The notes: a model not told the origin generated them from the sequence alone. DNA of 5,982 bases from Thermoplasmata archaeon (GCA_021827545.1 JAKAVH010000265.1:1-5982), one strand, 5' to 3'. Numbered from the stretch's first letter, positions 1 to 5,551 are shown. A program made the numbers and translations.

Positions 1-656
1 CCTCACTCTCCGACGCCGAGGCGGCCGCGCTACCGACGGCCGGCATGACCGCGCTGGATGCCCTCGACCTGCTCGCGCTCGGCCAGGGCGCCACCCTGCT
101 GGTGGTCGGCGCCTCCGGAGGGATCGGGTCGTTCGTGCTGCCCATGGCGCGGCGCCGGGGACTGCGGGCGCTCGCGGTCGCCCGGAGCGGCGCCTTTGCC
201 CGGCTGGGAGGCCTCGGCGCCGAGGAAGTCTGGGACGTCGCCCGTCCCGACTGGACGACGTCGTTCCGCGCAGCCCATCCGGACGGGATCGACGGGATCC
301 TCGACCTGATGCACCCGGCCGAAGGGTTCGTGTCCCTCCTGCCCTTGCTCCGGGAGGGAGGCCGGGGAGCATCCACGGTCTTCGCGGCGCGACCCGAGAC
401 ATCGGGTCGGAGGGTCACCGTGGCGAATGTCGATATGCGGCCGAGCGCCGAACTCCTCGATCGATTGGTCCGGGAGGTCACGGACGCCCGGATCGCGATC
501 CCGATCTTCCGCACGGTGTCGCTCATCGATGCGCCCGCAGCCCTCGAGGAGATCCGGACCGGCCATGCATCCGGAAAGATCGTCATTCTTCTTGACGGCC
601 CGACGGCGGGGACCGAAGGGCCCGCGTCGACCGCTCAGACCTACCGGGGACCTTAG
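1..656 (+). CDS. Zinc-free MDR quinone oxidoreductase, C-terminal part
   Basis: This is the 3' part of a gene that begins left of the window; the frame is open from base 3, giving 217 visible residues to a TAG at 654-656. The product looks like a medium-chain dehydrogenase/reductase of the NADPH:quinone oxidoreductase subfamily, a soluble enzyme that moves hydride from NAD(P)H to quinones or enones. The visible part starts in the conserved segment before the Rossmann fold (LSDAEAAALPTAGMTALDAL). A nucleotide-binding glycine motif, VVGASGGIG, follows at fragment residues 34-42. The end carries the family's usual closing motif, GHASGKIVILLDG. No zinc-binding cysteines are visible, as expected for the QOR branch. 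The N-terminal catalytic domain is outside the window, so the substrate cannot be judged. An internal ATG at 45 is only a Met inside the conserved segment and not a start. Family assignment is firm; exact function is inferred. Confidence 0.9.
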   Translation, partial: SLSDAEAAALPTAGMTALDALDLLALGQGATLLVVGASGGIGSFVLPMARRRGLRALAVARSGAFARLGGLGAEEVWDVARPDWTTSFRAAHPDGIDGILDLMHPAEGFVSLLPLLREGGRGASTVFAARPETSGRRVTVANVDMRPSAELLDRLVREVTDARIAIPIFRTVSLIDAPAALEEIRTGHASGKIVILLDGPTAGTEGPASTAQTYRGP

Positions 657-1493
657 ACGACGGGCGTCCCCTGCTCCCCTCCCGTGACACAGCGGGGCGG
701 GCCCGAGCCTGCCCGCTCCGGAGCGTACGCGCGGTCTGCGAGGTACACGACCGCGTCGACGCCGGGAAGGACCCGGCCAAAGCGGTGCGGCCAGTCCAAG
801 ATATCGTTCGAGAGCGGGGGTGATCCGGGACGAGGACTCTCCGCGAATTCGCCCGAGGGACCGGGGCGCCTGCCCGCGTCCTGAGGAAGTGGCTCCGGGT
901 CGCGGCAGTCGCGAGGAATCGAGTGGTGCTCGCCCTCGCTCGAAAGAACGCCCCCAGCGTGCGCCTTCGTTCGGGAGGGATGCCGCCCCTCCACCGCGCG
1001 GAGCAGTTGAACCCTAGCACCGGTATCTTCTCGGCGATCGGCCGTCTCCGCTCAGGGGGGGAGCTCCGACGAGTCCTGAGGATTTTCTCCCGGCATCTGC
1101 GGCCGGACGGATCGGGGATTGCGGAATCCGGGCCGATCCCCCGGAATACCGCGCGAGCTCGATCCGGTCCCAGAGCTACGGGACTCCAGGGCTCCGATCA
1201 CTCGGAAGCATGGATCGTACCGCCGGGGAACCCGCCGGTGCTGGCCGCGCAGCACTTCCTGGCCGACCACGGCCCGGTCCGAAACTCGGTCGAAGGCCAC
1301 GATCGCCGGCGCGCCGGACCGTCGGTGGCGCGGACCGCGTTCGGCCCCGCAGGGTTCCGGGAGCTACATCGTCCGAGCCGGTTCTCTGGGCATCGCGGGA
1401 TCTACGTCGGCGTGCGCTCGGGTCCCTCGGCGCGTCCGTCGTCCATGATTCCGACCGCGACGGGACCGTGCAGAACAGTGCGTCCGGGACCAG
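657..1493. other. 837-bp stretch with no convincing gene
   Basis: This gap lies between two convergent genes, the dehydrogenase on + and the CDGSH gene on -. Several long frames are open here, but in DNA this GC-rich that is expected, and their proteins are mostly Arg/Pro/Gly/Ser rich. Two short pieces look more coding-like: 653-808 on the minus strand and about 1408-1521 on the plus strand. They lie in different frames and strands and neither has a proper start. A strong hairpin sits at 1109-1139. No tRNA, rRNA, insertion-sequence end or array is visible. It could be a decayed gene or genes, an unrecognised structured RNA, or plain spacer. Confidence 0.5.
1109..1139. repeat. Imperfect inverted repeat (12-bp stem-loop)
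   Basis: Bases 1109-1115 (GGATCGG) pair with 1133-1139 (CCGATCC), and just inside them 1116-1120 (GGATT) pair with 1125-1129 (AATCC) around a GCGG loop. Only a GGG bulge at 1130-1132 breaks the 12-bp stem. There is no T-tract on either side, so it does not look like a simple intrinsic or archaeal terminator. It lies in the middle of the gene-free stretch. Role unknown; it may be RNA structure or a protein-binding palindrome. Confidence 0.55.
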
Positions 1494-1670
1494 CTACTCC
1501 AGGATCGTCGTCTCGACCTGAGGGGCCTTGAACCCGATCTTCTGGTGGGTCCCGTCGCACTTCGGCTTGTGGGAGGACTGCCCGCACCGGCAGAGCGCGA
1601 CCTTGACCTTTCCGTCCACCATCACGAGGTTCGGCCCGTTCTCGCTGGAGAGCACTGTGACCTTTGCCAT
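1494..1670 (-). CDS. Small CDGSH iron-sulfur domain protein
   Basis: This 58-residue protein is essentially one CDGSH zinc-finger-like iron-sulfur domain, of the mitoNEET family. The signature CRCGQSSHKPKCDGTH spans residues 27-42 and fits C-x-C-x2-S-x3-P-x-C-D-G-T-H. The three cysteines (27, 29, 38) and His42 are the usual ligands of the labile [2Fe-2S] cluster. Single-domain stand-alone forms of this length are common in prokaryotes, where they are thought to act in electron transfer or cluster handling. There is no signal peptide or membrane segment, so it should be cytosolic. The ATG at 1668-1670 has no Shine-Dalgarno site but has a TATA-like box about 26 bp upstream, which suggests a leaderless transcript with its own promoter. 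It lies 90 bp downstream of the acetyltransferase gene on the same strand. Family assignment is very secure; partner proteins are unknown. Confidence 0.94.
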   Translation of the reverse strand: MAKVTVLSSENGPNLVMVDGKVKVALCRCGQSSHKPKCDGTHQKIGFKAPQVETTILE

Positions 1671-1690
1671 GTGCGGATGAGCCGAGCGAG

Positions 1691-1700
1691 GGATTTTAGG
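1691..1700 (-). promoter_or_regulatory. TATA-like box of the CDGSH gene
   Basis: Read on the minus strand this is CCTAAAATCC, an AT-rich island in very GC-rich DNA. Its centre lies about 26 bp upstream of the A of the CDGSH start codon, the distance from an archaeal TATA box to the transcription start. The mRNA would therefore begin at or next to the ATG. Confidence 0.65.
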
Positions 1701-1760
1701 CGTTCGGTAATCCCCGCGGTCGAGAGACGTCCCCCGACTCCGAAAAAGGACCGCGGCCGG

Positions 1761-2366
1761 TCAGGTTGGGACCGCTCGGGGCTCGGGACGGGGATTCGGG
1801 AGCGTGGGTTCCTCGCGGATCGGGAACGAAACCTGCACCGCGTCCGGCCCCCACCACTCCTCGATCGGGAAGCCGCTGCCGTGAAACACCTCGAGCATCT
1901 GGTCGTTCTCCATCAGCACTGAGGCGTGGAATTCCCGGATGCCGGCCGCTCGACCCGCCCGCGCGAGCCGTTGGAGGAGGATCGTGGCGCATCCGTGTCC
2001 CTGAAGAGCGTCGACGACCAGGAAGGCGACCTCGGCCGCCGGAGCCGTCGCCCCGTCCCGGGCGTATTCCGCATGGGCGATCACGACCTCCCGCGGTCCC
2101 TCGCGGGTAAGCATCAGGAGTGCGTACCGGTCGGGAGAACGGAGACCCTCGAGAAGGGTGATCAGGGCTGTGCTGCGTGGGACGGGAGCAAAGAATCGGA
2201 CCGAGATCGAGCCGTCGGAGAGCCGGGAGAGAAAGTCCTCGAGGAGCTCCCGGTCCTCCTCCACCATGCGGCGGACACGAACCTCTCGGCCGTCCCGCAG
2301 TGCGGCGCGGCCCTCGATGTCGGGCCCCTCATGGGACTCGGGCAAGCGGAGCGGCTCCTCGACCAT
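1761..2366 (-). CDS. GNAT-family N-acetyltransferase
   Basis: This 201-residue protein has one GNAT fold, which transfers an acetyl group from acetyl-CoA to an amine, either on a protein lysine or a small molecule. The opening DGREVRVRRMVEEDRELLEDF (about 25-45) followed by LSDGSISVRFFAPVP (49-63) is typical of the Pat-like GNAT domains that occur alone or fused to acyl-CoA synthetases. Motif A, with its acetyl-CoA pyrophosphate loop, is at 117-142, with Q122-G-H-G-C-A127 matching Q/R-x-x-G-x-G/A. Motif B-like sequence (FHGSGF, 161-166) follows. The last 15 residues are Pro/Glu rich. The ATG at 2366 is preferred because a GGAGG/GGTGG-like purine run lies before it and a TATA-like box lies about 65 bp upstream. 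An in-frame ATG at 2429 would add 21 residues but overlaps that box. It diverges from the thioredoxin gene. Substrate unknown. Confidence 0.88.
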   Translation of the reverse strand: MVEEPLRLPESHEGPDIEGRAALRDGREVRVRRMVEEDRELLEDFLSRLSDGSISVRFFAPVPRSTALITLLEGLRSPDRYALLMLTREGPREVVIAHAEYARDGATAPAAEVAFLVVDALQGHGCATILLQRLARAGRAAGIREFHASVLMENDQMLEVFHGSGFPIEEWWGPDAVQVSFPIREEPTLPNPRPEPRAVPT

Positions 2367-2426
2367 CGACGCCACCCCCCCTCCCCCGGGAACCGGAGCG
2401 GCCGGGCGTATCAAGGGCCTGTCGTC

Positions 2427-2436
2427 CATAAACTTT
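2427..2436 (-). promoter_or_regulatory. TATA-like box in the acetyltransferase/thioredoxin divergent region
   Basis: On the minus strand this reads AAAGTTTATG, the only clearly AT-rich island between the two divergent genes. Counting about 26 bp downstream puts a transcript start near 2404, giving the acetyltransferase a leader of roughly 38 nt with a purine-rich ribosome site. Read on the plus strand it could also serve thioredoxin, but with a leader over 100 nt, so that is less likely. Confidence 0.4.
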
Positions 2437-2550
2437 GACGAACCGGCCGATCTCCCGAGGCGCTCCGCCCCGTGCGGGCGTGTAACGTGGTCCCGGTTCG
2501 ACGGTACGCCCAAGTAGCCTTGCCCGCTCCTCCCTCGACCCCGAAGTCGG

Positions 2551-2556
2551 GGGAGG
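2551..2556 (+). promoter_or_regulatory. Shine-Dalgarno site of the thioredoxin gene
   Basis: GGGAGG lies 5 bases before the ATG at 2562. It decides this start over a GTG 90 bases upstream in the same frame (2472), which has no such site and would add a tail unlike thioredoxin. It also shows that this organism uses leadered as well as leaderless genes. Confidence 0.7.
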
Positions 2557-2561
2557 AAACG

Positions 2562-2987
2562 ATGAGCTGGCTCGGAGGCCTGTTTCACCGGGAGAAGGAG
2601 GGGTCGAGCCCGGTCCAATCGGGAGGTGAGCGTCCGCCGTCGGTCTCCGCTCGCACCCCGGCACCGGAGCGCCTGACGACGCTCAACATCGGTCGGTTCC
2701 TCCGGGAGCATCCCCGGGTCGTGGTCGATGTATGGGCGCCCTGGTGCGGCCCGTGTCGGGCGTTCGGGCCGATCTTCGCGGATGCCGCACACACCTGGGG
2801 GGAGCACGTCGGCTTTGGCAAGATCCATGCCGACCACGAACGCTCGCTCGTCGTTCAGTACGGGATCCGCTCCATCCCTTCCTTGCTCTTCTTCCAAAAC
2901 GGTGAGCTCGTGCGCACGGAGGTGGGCGTGCTCTCCCGGGACCGGTTGGACCATCGGATACGCCGCGTTTTCCGGGACCTCCCGTAG
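2562..2987 (+). CDS. Thioredoxin with N-terminal extension
   Basis: This 141-residue protein ends in a thioredoxin domain, a cytosolic disulfide reductase that passes electrons from a thioredoxin reductase to target proteins. The active site WCGPC is at residues 61-65, preceded by the strand VVVDVWAP. The conserved cis-proline is P106 in SIPSLLFF, and the following NGELV...VGV strand is typical. The domain occupies about 38-140. The first 35 or so residues are extra compared with a usual 105-110 residue thioredoxin: a short hydrophobic/basic head (MSWLGGLFHR) and then a Ser/Pro/Gly-rich linker. The head could be a weak membrane or partner anchor, but it is too short and too close to Arg/Glu residues to be called a transmembrane helix or a signal peptide. 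The thioesterase follows 118 bp downstream on the same strand. Redox function is secure; specific targets are unknown. Confidence 0.94.
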   Translation: MSWLGGLFHREKEGSSPVQSGGERPPSVSARTPAPERLTTLNIGRFLREHPRVVVDVWAPWCGPCRAFGPIFADAAHTWGEHVGFGKIHADHERSLVVQYGIRSIPSLLFFQNGELVRTEVGVLSRDRLDHRIRRVFRDLP

Positions 2988-3105
2988 CGGGCCGCCGGTC
3001 CGGCGAGCCGAATCCGCTCCCGGCCCCCCGCAAAGAGGGGCGCACGCGGGATCCGTCGGTCCCACCGAACAGTTCTTCCCGAAGGCCGCTTCGAGGCACC
3101 GGAGC

Positions 3106-3576
3106 ATGGACGCGTTCCAGGACCACTATCCGGACGAGCTTGCCCACTGCTTCGGGTGCGGGCGCCTGAACGATCGGGGCCATCATCTCCGAAGCTTCTG
3201 GGAGGGGGAGGAGGCCGTCGCCCGGTTTACGCCTCAACCGTATCACATCTCGATCCCGGGATTTGTCAATGGGGGCCTCCTCGCCTCCCTGGTCGACTGT
3301 CACGCGACCGGCACTGCCGCGGCCGCGGCGTTCCGCGCCGAGGGCCGTCCGATGGGATCTTCCCCACCCCACCGATTCGTAACCGCCTCGCTGCGGGTCG
3401 ACTTTCGTCGGCCCACGCCCCTCGGCCCGGAGCTCCTCCTCCGAGGGCGGGCAGTTTCCGTGGGCCCCCGGAAGGTCGTCGTGGAGGTGACGGTCTCGGC
3501 GCAAGGGATCGAGACGGTGCACGGGGAGGTCGTCTGCGTAGAGATGCCCGAGACGATGCGGCCGGCACCCCGCTGA
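3106..3576 (+). CDS. PaaI-like hotdog-fold thioesterase
   Basis: This 156-residue protein resembles the PaaI/4HBT hotdog thioesterases, which hydrolyse acyl-CoA or related thioesters in the cytosol, usually as dimers or tetramers. The N-terminal CFGCGRLNDRGHHLRSFW (15-32) matches the C-x-x-C-G-x-x-N segment often seen at the start of this subgroup. The central helix FVNGGLLASLVDCHATGTA (53-71) is the hotdog helix; it has NGG where many relatives have HGG, and D64 takes the place of the usual catalytic acid. The strand VTASLRVDFRRPTPLG (92-107) is the typical second half of the fold. No signal peptide is seen. The ATG at 3106 fits the family's N-terminus, but GGAG ends only one base before it, too close to be a good ribosome site, and no clear TATA box is visible at the leaderless distance. 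It may be co-transcribed with thioredoxin. Acyl substrate unknown. Confidence 0.88.
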   Translation: MDAFQDHYPDELAHCFGCGRLNDRGHHLRSFWEGEEAVARFTPQPYHISIPGFVNGGLLASLVDCHATGTAAAAAFRAEGRPMGSSPPHRFVTASLRVDFRRPTPLGPELLLRGRAVSVGPRKVVVEVTVSAQGIETVHGEVVCVEMPETMRPAPR

Positions 3577-3652
3577 GCATCTCCCCGCATCGAACGCCGG
3601 CGGGGGGCGCGATCCCGGCCCGGGGCCGTCTACGAGGGTACTTCGGCGGCGG

Positions 3653-4459
3653 CTACTGGGGAGGGGTCAGTTGGTCCGACCCTGGTCCGGTGCCGTCGAT
3701 CCCGTCGGCGAGCGCCACTCCCGGGCCCGGGACCAGGTGCCGAAGGAAGAGGTCCGAGGCCCATTCGCACCCTTCGGGATCCTCGAGCAAGAGCATGTCC
3801 ATCATGTCGATGCGACCCTCGGGAGTCGGCAGGCAAAGTCCAGCCGTGTTGTCGAGTACCGCGAGAAAGAAGCGGACCTCGTCGAGCAACCTCACCGCGT
3901 AGTTGCGCTCGATCGGTCGTGCGGCCGCGCGCTCGGCGTGAATCGCTCCCCGGGGCCGGACGATGCGAACATCGGTCCCGGCGGCAACCTTCTCGCGGAA
4001 CATCGGGAGGGCCCGCTCGAACGGTTGCTCCGTGATCACCCAGATACGGCGGCGCGCCGCGCGAATCGCGGCCTCCTGAACGGCAACGACATCGTACATC
4101 CCGCGCGTGAGCGTTCCCCCACGGAGCTCCCCCAGCCGGGCGGCAAACGGCGCCCCCACCGCGAGCGCGTTGTGCGCGAGGAGGTACGGCCGGTACTTGG
4201 TCAGGAACTCGAAGAACGGCAACCCGGCGCGGAGGGCCGCGGCCAGCGGTGTGGGAGCGTACTCGCCGCGGGCCGCCTTCACGAGGAGGCCCGCCGTAAC
4301 GAGCCGATTCAAGTGCCGCGTCGCTTCCGAGCCGGTCATCGAAAGTCGGCGCGCGATCTCGGCGTGCTTGAGCGGCCGCTCGGCGAGGGCCTCGAGGATC
4401 CGCAATCGCAGGTCCGAGGAGATCTCGAAGAGGAACGGGGCGAGCTCGTCCGAGGCCAT
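3653..4459 (-). CDS. FilR1-type (DUF1724) winged-helix transcriptional regulator
   Basis: This 268-residue protein has an archaeal two-part regulator layout. An ArsR-like winged helix occupies about 8-72: helices FEISSDLRLRILEALAE and HAEIARRL, then the recognition helix SEATRHLNRLVTAGLL (44-59), then the wing with GEYAPT. The rest (about 118-245) matches the FilR1 middle/effector domain: IWVITEQPFERALP, a GTDVRIVRP strand, and near the end FFLAVLDNTAGLCLP...IDMMDMLLLEDPEG..WASDLF. The family name comes from the methanogenesis regulator of Methanosaeta, but most members have unknown ligands and targets. The last 20 residues are a Gly/Asp-rich tail. A TATA-like box about 29 bp before the ATG and no Shine-Dalgarno site suggest a leaderless transcript. 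It converges on the thioesterase gene, with 76 bp between stops. Autoregulation or control of neighbours is plausible but not shown by any clear operator. Confidence 0.9.
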   Translation of the reverse strand: MASDELAPFLFEISSDLRLRILEALAERPLKHAEIARRLSMTGSEATRHLNRLVTAGLLVKAARGEYAPTPLAAALRAGLPFFEFLTKYRPYLLAHNALAVGAPFAARLGELRGGTLTRGMYDVVAVQEAAIRAARRRIWVITEQPFERALPMFREKVAAGTDVRIVRPRGAIHAERAAARPIERNYAVRLLDEVRFFLAVLDNTAGLCLPTPEGRIDMMDMLLLEDPEGCEWASDLFLRHLVPGPGVALADGIDGTGPGSDQLTPPQ

Positions 4460-4484
4460 CTGACGAGCCTATCGCGCGTCTCGG

Positions 4485-4491
4485 TTCTAAG
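4485..4491 (-). promoter_or_regulatory. TATA-like box of the FilR1-type regulator gene
   Basis: On the minus strand this reads CTTAGAA, centred about 29 bp before the start codon at 4459 in otherwise GC-rich sequence. The position fits a leaderless archaeal promoter. Confidence 0.5.
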
Positions 4492-4816
4492 ACCTTCGGC
4501 GGCACGGGCGGGCATGCGGGAGATCCCCCGATCCGAAGATCCCCGTTCCCGCTTCCCGCGCGGCGACTCCGCCCGGTGCCGTGCGGGTTCCCGCGGTCGG
4601 CCACCCAGCGCACCCCGGACGCAGCAGCGCCCGAGTCCGCAATCCGGCCCGCGCGAGGACCGCGAAGTGGCCGGCGTGGCGGACGCTCGCCCGCGGCGCG
4701 ACCGGGGGTTGCCTTCGTCCCGCCACCCCTGGGACGTGGGTCCCGCGAGAGTAGCTACCCCAGTTCGTAGAGCACACGACGATGGGGCCGAGCGTGGGTC
4801 TCGACCGTCCGTTGAG
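4492..4816. other. GC-rich spacer without a recognisable gene
   Basis: Between the regulator's promoter and the tRNA there is about 325 bp of very GC-rich DNA. The open frames give low-complexity Arg/Pro/Ala/Gly proteins with no motif. A 5-bp hairpin with a GTGG loop (GGGAC 4731-4735 with GTCCC 4740-4744) is visible. A patch at 4751-4800 has some tRNA-like wording but does not fold as a tRNA. I see no gene here. Confidence 0.5.
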
Positions 4817-4888
4817 TGGACACGGGGGGATTTGAACCCCCGACCTCTGCTTTGCGAAAGCAGCGATCTTCCGCTGATCTACGTGCCC
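4817..4888 (-). tRNA. tRNA-Ala (anticodon CGC)
   Basis: The minus strand folds into a complete 72-nt cloverleaf. The acceptor stem GGGCACG/CGTGTCC contains a G3-U70 wobble pair, the classic identity mark for alanyl-tRNA synthetase. The D-stem is GATC/GATC. The anticodon stem CTGCT/AGCAG encloses the loop TTCGCAA, with anticodon CGC at 4854-4856, reading the Ala codon GCG. The variable loop is 5 nt, and the T-arm is GGGGG-TTCAAAT-CCCCC. The discriminator is A73. CCA is not encoded (the next bases are CTC), as in most archaea, so it must be added by a nucleotidyltransferase. No intron is present in the anticodon loop. A CGC tRNA suits a genome that uses GCG codons heavily. Confidence 0.97.
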
Positions 4889-4913
4889 GCGAGGGGCAGG
4901 GAGGAAAAGGGGG

Positions 4914-4920
4914 GCTTAAC
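4914..4920 (-). promoter_or_regulatory. TATA-like box of the tRNA-Ala gene
   Basis: The minus strand reads GTTAAGC here, centred about 29 bp upstream of the first tRNA base. That distance fits an archaeal TATA box for a transcript starting at or just before the mature 5' end. The match is weak, but it is the only AT-rich spot between the tRNA and the FMN reductase gene. Confidence 0.4.
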
Positions 4921-4966
4921 GATTCCGCGAGTGTCGCGCCGGCCGGGGCGCAGGGTCGCTCGAACC

Positions 4967-5527
4967 CTAGCGCGAACCGAGCAGGACCCGCGCGAACCGA
5001 ACGAGCTCCACGAGGTGGTCCCGCACGAACTTCCGGCTCGTTTCGTCGGTCAGGCGTCCCTCGGCGTCGAACTTCTGTGCCGCATACGGGACAATCACCT
5101 CGGGCCGATTGATCGGGAACATGTTGACGAAGACCATCGACTGGCGGAGCTGGTACTGCGCGCGGGCTCCGCCGATCATGCCGATGCTGGCGCTCATCAT
5201 GCCGGCCGGCTTACCGTTCCAGACGTTCTCGGGGTACGGCCGGGATCCCCAGTCGAGCGCGTTCTTCTCCGCTCCCGAAAGGCCGTAATTGTACTCGTTG
5301 AGCGAGAACAGGACCGCGTCCGCGGCCCGGACCTGTTCCCGGAATCGCCGAACGGGCGTGGGGGGGTTCATTTCCTCGTCCTGGTTGAAGACCGGAAAGT
5401 CGTGGATGTCGGCCACCCCGATCCGGGCACCGTCCGGAACAAGTTCGACGGCCGCGTGGACGAGTCCGCGGCTGTAGGCATTCTTGCGTAGACTACCGGG
5501 AACGGCCAGGATCTGGAGTTCGCCCAT
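4967..5527 (-). CDS. NADPH-dependent FMN reductase (flavodoxin-like)
   Basis: This 186-residue protein belongs to the NADPH-dependent FMN reductase family (ChrR/azoreductase-like flavodoxin fold), FMN-binding enzymes that reduce quinones, chromate, azo dyes or free flavin using NAD(P)H. The N-terminal strand and phosphate loop AVPGSLRKNAYSR (8-20) bind the FMN phosphate. The second flavin loop is FSLNEYNYGLSGAEKNALDW (74-93), matching the family's PEYN..(I)PG.LKNA(I/L)DW, except that N stands where proline is usual before EYN. GKPAGMMSASIGMIGGARAQYQLR (105-128) is the third conserved segment that precedes the C-terminal helix. Length is normal for the family. There is no signal peptide, so it is cytosolic. 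The ATG at 5527 has no Shine-Dalgarno site but has a TATA-like box about 29 bp upstream, suggesting a leaderless mRNA. Its stop lies 78 bp before the tRNA gene on the same strand. The physiological substrate is not known. Confidence 0.94.
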   Translation of the reverse strand: MGELQILAVPGSLRKNAYSRGLVHAAVELVPDGARIGVADIHDFPVFNQDEEMNPPTPVRRFREQVRAADAVLFSLNEYNYGLSGAEKNALDWGSRPYPENVWNGKPAGMMSASIGMIGGARAQYQLRQSMVFVNMFPINRPEVIVPYAAQKFDAEGRLTDETSRKFVRDHLVELVRFARVLLGSR

Positions 5528-5551
5528 GGTGGGCCGACCACGTCCTCGCCG

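Noticed and set aside
883..900. GAGGAAGTGGCTCC as the start of an RNase P RNA core (GAGGAAAGTCC).
   Set aside because: It lacks an A and the CC, and I found no matching 3' core element (ACAGAA-type) downstream at the expected spacing.
923..1531. A 202-codon plus-strand open frame in the gene-free stretch as an intact gene.
   Set aside because: Composition changes along it, with only a short coding-like middle; there is no ribosome site or promoter, and it runs 38 bp into the CDGSH gene.
2993..3040. Small hairpins after the thioredoxin stop (CGCCG/CGGCG at 2993-3005; CCCC/GGGG near 3025-3040) as a terminator.
   Set aside because: Stems are only 4-5 bp, there is no T-run, and such pairings are common at this GC content.
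2367..3107. Upstream extension of the acetyltransferase frame to give a 448-residue protein.
   Set aside because: The added part is antisense to thioredoxin, has no domain character, and the real start at 2366 has a purine-rich ribosome site. GNAT proteins of this type begin near DGREVRVR.
4817..4888. tRNA-Ala as an integration (att) site of a mobile element.
   Set aside because: No second copy of the tRNA 3' end and no integrase is visible in the window.
1009..4971. The 10-mer GAACCCTAGC occurs at 1009-1018 and 4962-4971, and GTCCTGAGGA at 879-888 and 1073-1082.
   Set aside because: Many 10-mer repeats are expected by chance in 6 kb; these have no regular spacing or shared context.
3671..5491. 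A 606-codon open frame on the plus strand running antisense through the regulator, the tRNA and the FMN reductase.
   Set aside because: Its protein is Arg/Glu/Pro/Gly rich with no motif, and it crosses a clear tRNA and two well-recognised genes on the other strand. Long antisense frames are normal in such GC-rich DNA.
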